A model generated the notes under the pieces. The model ran no database searches, was not told where the DNA came from, and worked only from the letters and a program-made list of their open reading frames with translations. Both the position numbers and the translations under genes were made by a program. Source: Hymenobacter elongatus (GTDB taxonomy: Bacteria > Bacteroidota > Bacteroidia > Cytophagales > Hymenobacteraceae). Taken from it: a stretch of 53,857 bases of DNA. Below, one piece after another: positions 1 to 7,369 of this stretch; the first letter of the stretch is position 1, and every line of letters begins with the position of its first letter. Where the stretch lies: assembly GCF_004745955.1 (NCBI RefSeq), contig NZ_SRLD01000038.1, positions 1 to 53,857 of the forward strand. Reading direction: 5' to 3'.

Positions 1-110
1 TCTTCAGCCGGCTCAAGCAGTTCCGCCGCCTGGCCACGCGCTACGACAAGACGGCCAGCAGCTTTTTGGGAATGCTGCATTTCGTTTCTGCCTTACTCTG
101 GCTCCGGTAA
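1..110 (+). CDS. IS5-type transposase, C-terminal end (partial)
   Basis: The window opens inside a reading frame (first full codon at base 3) that ends at TAA 108-110 and encodes 35 residues, including RRLATRYDKTASSFLGM and ending in ALLWLR. This matches the C-terminal tail of IS5-family DDE transposases of the kind common in Hymenobacter, where a conserved R-Y-D-K/R-T-A motif with a final hydrophobic helix closes the protein. The catalytic part lies outside the window, so intactness cannot be judged. The right terminal inverted repeat should lie within about 50 bases of the stop, perhaps near 127-140, but with no left end visible I cannot place it. Confidence 0.75.
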   Translation, partial: FSRLKQFRRLATRYDKTASSFLGMLHFVSALLWLR

Positions 111-171
111 TTGTCCGTACAACCTAGAGCGTGTTTGAAATTTTTCACAGAAGTCTATTCCGCCATAATAA

Positions 172-238
172 GCTTGTCGAAGCATCTCTACCGCAATGGC
201 AATCAAATTACGGTAGCGGTAGAGATGCTTCGACAAGC
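172..238. repeat. Palindromic repeat, copy A (23-bp perfect arms)
   Basis: Arms 172-194 and 216-238 are perfect reverse complements (GCTTGTCGAAGCATCTC plus TACCGC) around a 21-base loop. The same GAAGCATCTC core recurs in palindromes near 3531, 18175 and 44064, so this is one copy of a dispersed family. It sits between the IS5 remnant and the end of the dodecin gene. Confidence 0.85.
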
Positions 239-357
239 AGACGCCGGATCAGGCAGAACACGAAAAGTAACAGCTCAGGCACGTTCTTAAAGCAGGGTTC
301 TTGATTCTGCTACGCTACACTCCGGATGGCAGATGTAGCGAACAAAAACCTTTGTCA

Positions 358-738
358 CTAGCCGCTGTAGCCGCCGCCGCTTTGGGGCTCGGTGGCGCTG
401 CCGCCGGGCTCTACGTCGCGGGGCAGGTCGGGCTGGGTTTTTACCTGCACCTGGCTGTAGTCAGGCGTGCCGTCGCCGGCCGGAATGGGCGTGTCGGCGG
501 CACTGGCGGCGGCAGGAGCGGCAGCCCCCGCTTTGTGCATTACCTCAAAGCTGATTTTGGCCGTGACGCGGTACTCCACGATTTTATTGTCGCGCACCCG
601 GCAGCTTTGATCCTTGATATAGATAGACCGGATGCCCTTCACGGTGGCACTGGCCTCGGTGAGGGCGCACTGCAGGGCATCTTCGAAGCTCTTCTCGGAA
701 GAGGCCAGTACTTCAATTACTTTTTTGATCGTGCTCAT
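358..738 (-). CDS. Dodecin-family protein with C-terminal extension
   Basis: A 126-residue protein. Residues 1-66 carry the dodecin fold signature: KKVIEVLASSEKSFEDAL, then a helix, then IRSIYIKDQSC and NKIVEYRVTAKISFEV. Dodecins are small cytosolic proteins that assemble into hollow 12-mers, and the classical members store flavin. The tryptophan that sandwiches the flavin in classical dodecins (in the D-W-F-E-V strand) is Ser here, and there is no Trp anywhere in the protein. It therefore belongs to the Trp-less bacterial branch and may not bind flavin in the usual way. Residues 67-126 form an Ala/Pro/Gly-rich, probably disordered tail, which is unusual because most dodecins end near residue 70. 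The gene stands alone, and the start is the only ATG that leaves the full fold. Confidence 0.85.
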   Translation of the reverse strand: MSTIKKVIEVLASSEKSFEDALQCALTEASATVKGIRSIYIKDQSCRVRDNKIVEYRVTAKISFEVMHKAGAAAPAAASAADTPIPAGDGTPDYSQVQVKTQPDLPRDVEPGGSATEPQSGGGYSG

Positions 739-1067
739 AGCGCAGAAAGGCGTTTAGTTGGGAGTAAGAGTTGGGAAAGAGTGTACGCAGACCGGCCGCA
801 AACGGCTAGCAACGGCCCGGCACAAGCAGATTTCCTTTTTAGCAACGCCAGCACCCGCCCCGGCTCCTGCGTATTTGGCGGCCTACTTATAGAAGTAAAG
901 AGCTGATTTACATGGCCTACAACCCCATCATACTTCCGCAACGACCTGGATGTACGCCAACTGGCACGGTTTTGTAATACTCCCTCCTCGAACGCCCGTC
1001 GCCGCAATGCGCGCCCCTCGGTGGCCGGCTTCTTTTTCTTCCCCTTTCCTCCTATTTTCCCTTTGCT
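739..1067. other. Intergenic region between divergent genes
   Basis: These 329 bases separate the divergent dodecin and porin genes and should hold both promoters. I see no exact TAnnTTTG box, no hairpin and no convincing small gene. The long plus-strand frame reaching in from 301 is the antisense shadow of the dodecin gene. Confidence 0.5.
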
Positions 1068-1832
1068 ATGAACTCCAAATGCCTTTTCGGGCGCTTGGCT
1101 GCGGCCGCGCTTTTGCTCACTACTTCCGTTTCCGTGGCCCAGGCGCAGGTGCGCCGCGCTCCTTATGCTACCGCCCCGGCCCGGCCGGTCTATTCGGCAC
1201 CGGTGCGGTCGGCAGCGGCCACGCCGGGGGTGCAGTTTGGGCTGCGAGCCGGGGCCAACGTTTCCGACTGGTCGGGTGATGCCGTGCAGAGCGTGATGGA
1301 CCTGGCCGGCTACGTCGACGGAGCCGTGACGAAGGAAATGAAGCCGGGCTTTCATGCCGGCCTCTATGCTACTATTCCCCTCGGCCCCGGCTTCGCCATC
1401 GAGCCCGGCGCGTCGTACTCCGAAAAAGGCGCGAAGCTTGTGGGCACGCTCCCCTTCGAGCAGTTTGACTTTCTGAATGCCCGCGTGACGGCTACTTCGC
1501 GCATGGCCTACATCGACGTACCCGTATTGCTGAAGGGCTATCTGACGCCCGGCCTTTACCTCTTTGGTGGACCGCAAGCTTCGTTTCTGGTCAGCAACAA
1601 AGTGCGGGTTGAAGCCGGGGCCCTGGGCTTCAAGGCTTTTCAGACCGACTTCGACGTGAAAAACCAGTTCCGCGCCGTCGATTTCGCGGTGGTAGGTGGC
1701 CTGGGCTATCAGTTCGACGGCGGCTTCGGCCTGAGCGCGGGCTACGACTTTGGCCTGTCGTCGCTGGACAAAAACAACCGCTTCGACGCCCAGAACCGCG
1801 TCATCAAAGCCTCGGTGAACTACTCCTTCTAA
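1068..1832 (+). CDS. PorT-family outer-membrane beta-barrel protein
   Basis: A 254-residue secreted protein. An N-terminal signal peptide (basic start, hydrophobic 9-22, cleavage after AQA near residue 27) is followed by a Pro/Ala-rich linker to about residue 53. A small beta-barrel then begins at VQFGLRAGANVSDW. Alternating Gly/aromatic strands (PGFHAGLYATIPLGPGFAIE, GYLTPGLYLFGGPQASFLV, YQFDGGFGLSAGYDFGL) and a C-terminal strand ending in Phe (ASVNYSF) are typical of outer-membrane barrels inserted by the BAM complex. The family is the OMP_b-brl_2/PorT-like group of Bacteroidota; the substrate, if any, is unknown. It is monocistronic and is followed by a long inverted repeat that may end transcription. 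Confidence 0.85.
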   Translation: MNSKCLFGRLAAAALLLTTSVSVAQAQVRRAPYATAPARPVYSAPVRSAAATPGVQFGLRAGANVSDWSGDAVQSVMDLAGYVDGAVTKEMKPGFHAGLYATIPLGPGFAIEPGASYSEKGAKLVGTLPFEQFDFLNARVTATSRMAYIDVPVLLKGYLTPGLYLFGGPQASFLVSNKVRVEAGALGFKAFQTDFDVKNQFRAVDFAVVGGLGYQFDGGFGLSAGYDFGLSSLDKNNRFDAQNRVIKASVNYSF

Positions 1833-1993
1833 CCTCACCCCCGGCCCCTCTCCTCGGGGAGAGGGGAGCCAGACGCTCGTTGCGCGTTAAAGCTGAATGT
1901 CGCTCAATGACAATCAACTCGTACCCCTGAACAATCATCCCCTTTCTCCCGAACTCACCCCTCTGCCCGAGGAGAGGGGCCGGGGGTGAGGTT
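1831..1993. repeat. Long inverted repeat of CCTCACCCCC type (36-bp arms)
   Basis: Arms 1831-1866 and 1958-1993 are reverse complements over 36 bases with one mismatch (AACCTCACCCCCGGCCCC at the outer end). The left arm also contains a small self-hairpin (CCCCTCTCCTCGGGGAGAGGGG). The element overlaps the porin stop codon by two bases and ends about 50 bases before the fumC promoter. It has no coding capacity and looks like a non-autonomous dispersed repeat. Confidence 0.8.
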
Positions 1994-2039
1994 CGCGCCG
2001 GCCCCGTTGCTTCCGCAGCGGGGCCGGTGTCTTTTTGGG

Positions 2040-2068
2040 TTTGGAATTCGGGTTGTTGCGTACTTTTA
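2040..2068 (+). promoter_or_regulatory. Candidate fumC promoter
   Basis: TTTG at 2040-2043 and TACTTTTA at 2061-2068, separated by 17 bases, fit the Bacteroidota sigma factor consensus TTTG-N17-23-TAnnTTTG with one mismatch. The site lies 40 bases before the chosen fumC start, and this placement argues against the in-frame upstream start at 2027. Confidence 0.55.
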
Positions 2069-2107
2069 CCGCTACCAACTACGGATACGTCACTTCATTC
2101 CCGCTAC

Positions 2108-3511
2108 ATGCAATTCCGCACCGAGAAAGACACCATGGGCACCGTGCAGGTGCCCGCCGACGCCTACTGGGGCGCCCAAACCCAGCGCTCCATCGAGAAT
2201 TTCCAGATTGCACAGGATATCAACCGCATGCCCAAGGAAATCATCCGGGCCTTTGCGTATCTGAAGAAAGCGGCGGCCCTCACCAACCGCGACGCGGGCG
2301 TGCTGACGGCCGAAAAAGCAGAGCTGATCGGCAAGGTGTGCGACGAAATTCTGGCCGGTAAGCTCCACGACTCTTTCCCGCTGGTAGTGTGGCAAACCGG
2401 TTCGGGCACGCAGAGCAACATGAACGTGAACGAGGTAATTGCCTACCGGGGCCACGTGCTGCAGGGCGGGCAGCTCGCGGATGAAAAGAAGGCGCTGGCC
2501 CCCAACGACGACGTGAACAAGTCGCAGAGCAGCAACGACACCTTCCCGACGGCCATGCACATCGCCGCCTACCAAACCCTGCTGGAAGTCACGATTCCGG
2601 GCATCACCAAGCTGCGCGACACGCTGAAGCGCAAGAGCGACGAGTTTATGCACGTTGTCAAGATCGGGCGCACCCACCTCATGGATGCCACCCCGCTGAC
2701 GGTGGGCCAGGAGTTTTCGGGTTACGTGTCGCAGCTCGACCACGGCCTGCGGGCTATTAACCACACGCTGGCCCACCTCTCCGAGCTGGCGCTGGGCGGC
2801 ACGGCCGTGGGCACCGGCATCAACACGCCGCCCGGCTACTCCGAAGACGTGGCCAAGCACATTGCCGACCTCACGGGCCTGCCCTTCATTACGGCCGAAA
2901 ACAAGTTTGAGGCCCTGGCCGCCCACGATGCCATTGTGGAAGCCCACGGCGCACTGAAAACGGTGGCCGCCTCGCTGATGAAAATTGCCAACGACATCCG
3001 CCTGCTGGCCTCGGGGCCGCGCGCGGGCATCGGCGAGCTGTTCATCCCCGACAACGAGCCCGGCTCCAGCATCATGCCCGGCAAAGTGAACCCCACGCAG
3101 TGCGAGGCCATGACGATGGTAGCGGCCCAGGTGATGGGCAACGACGTGGCAATCAACATTGGGGGCATGAACGGCCACTTCGAGCTGAACGTGTTTAAGC
3201 CGGTCATGATTTACAATTTCCTGCATTCGGCCCGGCTCATCGGCGACGTGTGCGTGTCGTTCAACGACCGGTGCGCCGAGGGTATCCGTCCGCTGGAAGA
3301 CAACATCCGCAAGCACGTGCAGTCATCCTTGATGCTGGTAACGGCGTTGAACCCGCACATCGGCTACTACAAAGCCGCCGAAATAGCCCAGACGGCCCAC
3401 AAAAACGGCTCGACGCTGAAGGAAACCGCTTTGCAGCTCGGCTACCTCACCGAGGAGCAGTTCGACGAGTGGCTGAAGCCCGAAGACATGGTGGGCGAGA
3501 TAAAGAAGTAA
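2108..3511 (+). CDS. fumC: Class II fumarate hydratase
   Basis: A 467-residue enzyme of the TCA cycle that interconverts fumarate and L-malate in the cytosol. It is near full-length to E. coli FumC and colinear with it: it starts MQFRTEKDTMGTVQVPAD, has the fold motif WQTGSGTQSNMN, the substrate-site block NDDVNKSQSSND, the helix KIGRTHLMDATP, and the superfamily signature GSSIMPGKVNP that separates fumarases from adenylosuccinate lyases. The reading frame is open from 2027, but the ATG at 2108 matches the family N-terminus and leaves room for the promoter at 2040-2068. It is monocistronic. The window also carries the paralogous aspartase at the far right; both release or use fumarate. Confidence 0.97.
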   Translation: MQFRTEKDTMGTVQVPADAYWGAQTQRSIENFQIAQDINRMPKEIIRAFAYLKKAAALTNRDAGVLTAEKAELIGKVCDEILAGKLHDSFPLVVWQTGSGTQSNMNVNEVIAYRGHVLQGGQLADEKKALAPNDDVNKSQSSNDTFPTAMHIAAYQTLLEVTIPGITKLRDTLKRKSDEFMHVVKIGRTHLMDATPLTVGQEFSGYVSQLDHGLRAINHTLAHLSELALGGTAVGTGINTPPGYSEDVAKHIADLTGLPFITAENKFEALAAHDAIVEAHGALKTVAASLMKIANDIRLLASGPRAGIGELFIPDNEPGSSIMPGKVNPTQCEAMTMVAAQVMGNDVAINIGGMNGHFELNVFKPVMIYNFLHSARLIGDVCVSFNDRCAEGIRPLEDNIRKHVQSSLMLVTALNPHIGYYKAAEIAQTAHKNGSTLKETALQLGYLTEEQFDEWLKPEDMVGEIKK

Positions 3512-3530
3512 GCCTGATAAACCTTAGGCG

Positions 3531-3621
3531 CGTCATGCTGCGCGCAGTCGAAGCATCTCTCCCGCAGTAGTCATTCGATTACCAGGGCACGCGAGATGCT
3601 TCGACTCCGCGCAGCATGACG
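3531..3621. repeat. Palindromic repeat, copy B (29-bp arms)
   Basis: Arms 3531-3559 and 3593-3621 are reverse complements over 29 bases with one mismatch (CGTCATGCTGCGCGCAGTCG outer part, AAGCATCTC inner part). It shares the GTCATGCTG...GAAGCATCTC pattern with copies near 172, 18175 and 44064. It starts 20 bases after the fumC stop and could act as a transcription-ending hairpin, although it has no U-run. Confidence 0.85.
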
Positions 3622-3653
3622 TTCCGGTTTTACCCTTTCCTGCCTTCTCACCC

Positions 3654-4250
3654 ATGGATTGTTCCCGCTGCATTACGCTCGAAAACGCCCGCGTCCGGCT
3701 CCGGCCGCTGGAAGCTGCCGACTTTGAGGACCTGAAAGTGGTCATCTTCGACGATGAAGTCTGGCGATTCACAACCATGCCCAACCCTGGCGACGCCGTG
3801 GGCCTGGCGGCCTACCTGACCCAGGCCATGCAGGACCGGGAGAAGCACGCCCGCTACCCGTTCGCCATCATCGACCGGCAGAGTGGCCGCGTGGTGGGCA
3901 GCACCAGCTACGGAAGTTTTGCGATGCCCGATAAGCGCCTCGAAATAGGCTGGACGTGGCTGGGCCGCGACTTTCAGCGCACCGGCCTGAACCGGGCCGC
4001 CAAGCATCTGCTGCTCAAATATGCTTTTGGGGAGCTGGGCTGCGAACGGGTGGAGCTCAAAACCGATGCCCGCAACTGGCAGTCGCGGGAGGCCATGCGC
4101 CGCATGGGGGCCACGGAAGAGGGTACGCTACGCAGCCACATGTTCGCGCAGGGCGGCCTGCGGCGCGACTCGGTATATTTCAGTGTTCTGAAGCCCGAAT
4201 GGGACGCGTTGCGGCAAACGGTGTTCCGCGAATTCGACGCCCGTGGCTAA
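3654..4250 (+). CDS. GNAT family N-acetyltransferase (RimJ/RimL type)
   Basis: A 198-residue acetyl-CoA-dependent acetyltransferase of the RimJ/RimL subgroup. The N-terminal LENARVRLRPLEAADFEDL is the usual first strand and helix. The central VGSTSYGSFAMPDKRLEIGWTW strand pair leads to the acetyl-CoA-binding helix region (RTGLNRAAKHLLLKYAF), and CERVELKTDARNWQSREAM is the conserved strand 6/helix block. The acceptor (protein N-terminus, antibiotic or small amine) cannot be told from sequence. Its last eight bases overlap the GTG start of the downstream kinase gene, so the two are probably co-transcribed and translationally coupled. Confidence 0.9.
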   Translation: MDCSRCITLENARVRLRPLEAADFEDLKVVIFDDEVWRFTTMPNPGDAVGLAAYLTQAMQDREKHARYPFAIIDRQSGRVVGSTSYGSFAMPDKRLEIGWTWLGRDFQRTGLNRAAKHLLLKYAFGELGCERVELKTDARNWQSREAMRRMGATEEGTLRSHMFAQGGLRRDSVYFSVLKPEWDALRQTVFREFDARG

Positions 4251-4647
4251 GCCCCCGGACAGCTTGCTGCGGCGGCGCATCGCCAGTTTTGGCCATGCCT
4301 TGCGGGGCGTGGCGGCGGCCCTGCGCTCCGAAGTGCACCTGCGTTTTCATGCGGTGGCTACGGTCGTCGTCATTGGCTTGGGCTTTTACCTGGGCATTTC
4401 CCGCGTCGAGTGGGCCTTGGTAGCGTTGGCCGTGGGCACGGTGTGGTCGGCGGAGCTGCTGAACACGGCTATTGAGGCTCTTACCGATCTGGTGTCGCCG
4501 GAATACCATCCGCTGGCGGGCCGGGCCAAGGACGTAGCGGCAGGAGCCGTATTGGTCGCGGCCCTGGCAGCGCTGGGCGTTGGGCTACTAATATTCGGGC
4601 CCCGCGTGTGGGCGTTGCTGGGCCCAGCAGGCAACCCCGCGTTTTAG
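4243..4647 (+). CDS. dgkA: Diacylglycerol/undecaprenol kinase family protein
   Basis: A 134-residue integral membrane protein of the DgkA family. It has an amphipathic N-terminal helix (RRRIASFGHALRGVAAAL), three hydrophobic helices, and the family signature E-L-L-N-T-A-I-E-A-L-T-D followed by AKDVAAGAVL, which contains the ATP/Mg2+-binding and catalytic residues. Members phosphorylate diacylglycerol (Gram-negatives) or undecaprenol (Gram-positives); Bacteroidota members are mostly of the undecaprenol-kinase length seen here, but the substrate is not proven. The start is GTG at 4243, overlapping the acetyltransferase stop (GTGGCTAA arrangement), which suggests coupled translation. Confidence 0.9.
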   Translation: MAKPPDSLLRRRIASFGHALRGVAAALRSEVHLRFHAVATVVVIGLGFYLGISRVEWALVALAVGTVWSAELLNTAIEALTDLVSPEYHPLAGRAKDVAAGAVLVAALAALGVGLLIFGPRVWALLGPAGNPAF

Positions 4648-4658
4648 TGGCCGTTCAC

Positions 4659-4666
4659 TACTTTTG
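4659..4666 (+). promoter_or_regulatory. Candidate -7 promoter box TACTTTTG
   Basis: A perfect TAnnTTTG match 20 bases before the ATG of the lipoprotein gene at 4687. The expected -33 TTTG is not clear (only TTTT at 4642-4645), so this is a half-site call. Confidence 0.45.
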
Positions 4667-4686
4667 CGCCCTCTAATCCCCGTACC

Positions 4687-5154
4687 ATGCGTTTGCTCTT
4701 GTCTGTTGCCGTCGGTTCGCTGGCGGTGCTACTCCATACTGGCTGCCAGCGCGGCGTGACCGTGAAGACCCCCACCGACCCGCCCACAACGGGCAGCGTG
4801 AACGGCAGCAGTACGCCTAACCCAACCAGTGCCAACACCACCAGCCTCCCCCCAAGCAAGGCGGTGGCTTTCGATACTACAGCTCGGCCCCGTTGGCTCG
4901 AAGACCGGATTCAGAAGCACCTAGCTGAGCCCAAGCAAAATCCCATTGTGCAGGTGACGCGCTACCGCTACAAGGGTGAAGTAGTGTATTACGAAACCCT
5001 GGGCTGCTGCGACCAGTTCTCCAACCTCTACTCTGCTAAAGGAGCCATTATCTGCCACCCTGAGGGCGGCCTGACCGGCCGGGGCGACGACCAATGCCCC
5101 GACTTCAACAAAAACAAAACCGGGGAACTGCTGGTTTGGCGAGACCCCCGATAG
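4687..5154 (+). CDS. Small lipoprotein with DUF6970-like domain
   Basis: A 155-residue lipoprotein: signal peptide with lipobox LHTGC (Cys 20), then a Thr/Ser/Pro-rich linker to about residue 58, then a compact domain. The domain has RWLEDRIQKHL, IVQVTRYRYKGEVVYYE, a Cys-Cys pair in GCCDQFSNLY, CHPEGGLTGRGDDQCPDF and a final LLVWRDPR. This pattern resembles a small Bacteroidota family I recall as DUF6970, with no known function. The conserved Cys residues may form disulfides in the periplasm. It likely has its own promoter at 4659-4666. Confidence 0.75.
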   Translation: MRLLLSVAVGSLAVLLHTGCQRGVTVKTPTDPPTTGSVNGSSTPNPTSANTTSLPPSKAVAFDTTARPRWLEDRIQKHLAEPKQNPIVQVTRYRYKGEVVYYETLGCCDQFSNLYSAKGAIICHPEGGLTGRGDDQCPDFNKNKTGELLVWRDPR

Positions 5155-5211
5155 GACAGAAAGCCCCGTGGCTGCTGCCCACCTTTGCCTTTTGCATTCA
5201 TTTTTACCCTT

Positions 5212-5709
5212 ATGATCAATACCAACGAAAAGCTGGGAGCCTACAACGTGTGGGCGAACGAAACCCTGCTCAGCCACCTCGACGGACTAGTAGCCGCGGG
5301 TCAGGAAATACCAGCCGTGTGTCTGCGCCTGTTCAGCCACGTGCTCAATGCCCAGGCCATCTGGATTGCCCGGCTGTCGGATACCAAAAGCCCAGTGAAA
5401 GTGTGGCAGGAGCACGATTTGGCCGGGTTGCACCAGCTCCACGAGCAGACCTCCGCGCAGCTGCACCAGCGTATCAGCACCGCCAATGAGGCCGAGCTGA
5501 ACCGGCAGATTTCCTATACCAACTCTGCCGGCGAGCCGTACACCAGCCAGGTATCGGATGTGTTTACGCACGTGCCGATGCACGCCAACTACCACCGGGC
5601 GCAGGTAGCCACCCGGCTGCGCGAAAACGGGCTGGAGCCCATCAATACCGACTTCATTACGTACTGCCGCGAGCTGTCGGCCGCCGGCCGGGAAACCGTA
5701 AGCCTGTAG
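5212..5709 (+). CDS. DinB-like domain protein
   Basis: A 165-residue four-helix-bundle protein of the DinB/YfiT superfamily. The pattern INTNEKLGAYNVWANETLL, a His in LRLFSHVLNAQAIWIARL, and the C-terminal HVPMHANYHRAQVATRLRENG provide the three histidines that bind a divalent metal in this fold. Characterised relatives are thiol-dependent transferases (bacillithiol, mycothiol), but many are of unknown function and the thiol here is not known. The frame is open from 5185; ATG 5212 is preferred because it gives the standard N-terminal helix. It is followed by a strong terminator. Confidence 0.85.
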   Translation: MINTNEKLGAYNVWANETLLSHLDGLVAAGQEIPAVCLRLFSHVLNAQAIWIARLSDTKSPVKVWQEHDLAGLHQLHEQTSAQLHQRISTANEAELNRQISYTNSAGEPYTSQVSDVFTHVPMHANYHRAQVATRLRENGLEPINTDFITYCRELSAAGRETVSL

Positions 5710-5735
5710 TAAGCGGCTTGCTTCGTTTCGGCCAG

Positions 5736-5767
5736 CGCCCGGCGGTTCCTGAACCGCCGGGCGTTTT
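5736..5767 (+). terminator. Intrinsic terminator after the DinB-like gene
   Basis: A perfect 13-bp GC-rich stem (CGCCCGGCGGTTC, loop CT, GAACCGCCGGGCG) followed by TTTT, 27 bases after the stop codon. Confidence 0.9.
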
Positions 5768-5806
5768 GCTGGTTACAGGTCACACTTCCCGTTCACCCTA
5801 CTTGCT

Positions 5807-6415
5807 ATGGCTACCCCCGTTTTGAGCGCTGAGCGCCTTGCCGCCAGCTATTCCTACGCCACCTACCGGCAGCTTATCGACGCGCTGCAGGCGGAGGGCA
5901 AAACCACTGGCCCGCAGCAGTCGCAGCTGCTCACCGACTATACCCACCTGAACGTGCAGCGCATGAGCCGGCTCGATAAAACAGTACAGCTGCTCCCCGA
6001 GCTACATACGGCACTGGCGACACTAGAGAAGCCCTACGTCTGCGTGGTTATCACCGAAGGCTGGTGCGGCGACGCGGCCCAGATTGTACCGGTGCTGGAG
6101 GCCGTAGCCCAGGCCTCGGCAGGCAAGCTCACGACTCATTACCTGCTGCGCGACGAAAACCTGGACCTCATAGATCAGTACCTGACCGACGGAGGCCGCT
6201 CCATTCCCAAGCTTGTGGTGCTGGAGGCCGACACCTTGGTAGAAGTAGCGCAGTGGGGGCCGCGACCGGCTCCGGCCCAAACGATGTTTCTGGAGTTGAA
6301 AAGCCAGCAGCTGCCATTCGAGGAGTTCAGCACGCAGCTACACGGCTGGTACGCCAAAGATAAGACCCAGAGTACGCAACAGGAACTGGCACAGCTTATT
6401 CAAACACTGAGCTAA
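5807..6415 (+). CDS. Thioredoxin-fold protein with single-Cys WCGD motif
   Basis: A 202-residue cytosolic protein of the thioredoxin superfamily (Thioredoxin_9-like). A helical N-terminal region (about 1-75) is followed by a thioredoxin core: YVCVVITEGWCGDAAQIVPVL, YLLRDENLDLIDQYL, then the cis-proline strand GRSIPKLVVLE. The canonical W-C-x-x-C is reduced to W-C-G-D, so only one active-site Cys remains; classical disulfide reductase chemistry is unlikely, and a peroxidase or bacilliredoxin-like role is possible. The family is widespread in Bacteroidota and Firmicutes without a firm function. The gene ends at a long convergent terminator. Confidence 0.85.
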   Translation: MATPVLSAERLAASYSYATYRQLIDALQAEGKTTGPQQSQLLTDYTHLNVQRMSRLDKTVQLLPELHTALATLEKPYVCVVITEGWCGDAAQIVPVLEAVAQASAGKLTTHYLLRDENLDLIDQYLTDGGRSIPKLVVLEADTLVEVAQWGPRPAPAQTMFLELKSQQLPFEEFSTQLHGWYAKDKTQSTQQELAQLIQTLS

Positions 6416-6425
6416 CACGCTTCCC

Positions 6426-6477
6426 CCATATGCCAAGGCCGCCCCTCCAGTGTTGGAAGGGCGGCCTTGGCATATGG
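6426..6477. terminator. Bidirectional terminator hairpin (19-bp perfect stem)
   Basis: Arms 6426-6444 and 6459-6477 (CCATATGCCAAGGCCGCCC and its complement) pair perfectly around 14 bases, between the convergent thioredoxin-fold and DUF4382 genes. There is no clear U-run on either strand, but the placement and stability support a shared terminator. Confidence 0.75.
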
Positions 6478-6487
6478 CGGAAGCGTA

Positions 6488-7102
6488 CTACCGTGCTTGG
6501 CCCAGCGTGTTGCCTACCGCTTGGGGTTTGGCTTCCGTATCGCCGCCCCAGGTTACCTGAATGTCACCATCCAAGACCGGTTTTAAGCCATACGAGCCAT
6601 TGCCACGAGATACTATCTGCTTCTCAGGATCGATAGAAACCATTACGGCGTGCTGCATACGACTATGCACCCGAGCATTTACCTTGACCTTCAGCCCCGA
6701 GGTCTGGCCACTCGGCGTGTCCATAGCCACTACGCTGCCATCAGTCAGCGTGATGGTATTATTAGTACCCAATACCACCCGTACTTGCTTCACGGTACCA
6801 AGCTGGAAACCGGAGGTGAGAAATAAAGGGGAGTTTATGGTCCCCGAATTCAATAAATTCCGCACACCGGGCTGCACATCGGCAAGCGCGACCCAATGGC
6901 CGGTTTTTTCGTCTGCATCCTGACTTACTTCCACGCGCAACACATCGATGTTCACAGCCTGGTAGCCTGGTTCTTCCGGCTTCGGCTTAGCAGCGGTGGC
7001 AGTGGCTTGGTCAGCTACTGCTACTTCCTGCAGAGCGTCTTCACAGCCAGTCAATACAGATCCGGCTAGCAACAAGCCGACAAAGAGTAGGTGAGTTTTC
7101 AT
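6488..7102 (-). CDS. DUF4382 lipoprotein
   Basis: A 204-residue lipoprotein: signal peptide with lipobox VLTGC (Cys 19), then an Ala/Thr/Lys/Pro linker to about residue 45, then a DUF4382 domain. The domain has VNIDVLRVEVSQ, VRNLLNSGTINSPLFLTSGF, VKQVRVVLGTNNTITLTDG and the hallmark DTPSGQTSGLKVKV. DUF4382 proteins are envelope-anchored beta-sandwich proteins of unknown role. A paralogue with the same TPSGQ-SG motif lies just upstream at 7445-8293, but the terminator between them and the promoter at 7144-7151 indicate separate transcription. Confidence 0.85.
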   Translation of the reverse strand: MKTHLLFVGLLLAGSVLTGCEDALQEVAVADQATATAAKPKPEEPGYQAVNIDVLRVEVSQDADEKTGHWVALADVQPGVRNLLNSGTINSPLFLTSGFQLGTVKQVRVVLGTNNTITLTDGSVVAMDTPSGQTSGLKVKVNARVHSRMQHAVMVSIDPEKQIVSRGNGSYGLKPVLDGDIQVTWGGDTEAKPQAVGNTLGQAR

Positions 7103-7143
7103 AAAAGCGGTGGGGTAACAGGTGAAGTGAGACTTGGACGGTT

Positions 7144-7151
7144 CAAACGTA
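7144..7151 (-). promoter_or_regulatory. Candidate -7 promoter box TACGTTTG
   Basis: Read on the minus strand this is an exact TAnnTTTG box, 41 bases before the start codon of the DUF4382 gene ending at 7102. An AT-rich stretch lies upstream; the -33 element is weak (TTTTA about 20 bases upstream). Confidence 0.5.
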
Positions 7152-7369
7152 GAAAATTATAGCCAATATAAAAGCATGTGCCAAGACAAATATTTTTGTA
7201 TTGCATTGTTCCTGAATCATATAACATAACAACGTAAAGTCAGCTATGCTCTCTCATATTGGGAATCCGGACCACCTACGAAGCTCGACCACTTCTGGAT
7301 TGCATGCTACAGCATTGCAGACCGCAAAATCTGTGCGTGCTTCGTAAGGATAGTAGGCTGGCTAGCTGG

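Noticed and set aside
735..1838. A 367-residue minus-strand reading frame
   Set aside because: It is antisense to the outer-membrane barrel gene and has no family features; high GC gives long antisense frames throughout.
2090..3316. A 408-residue minus-strand frame
   Set aside because: Antisense to fumC, with no recognisable domain.
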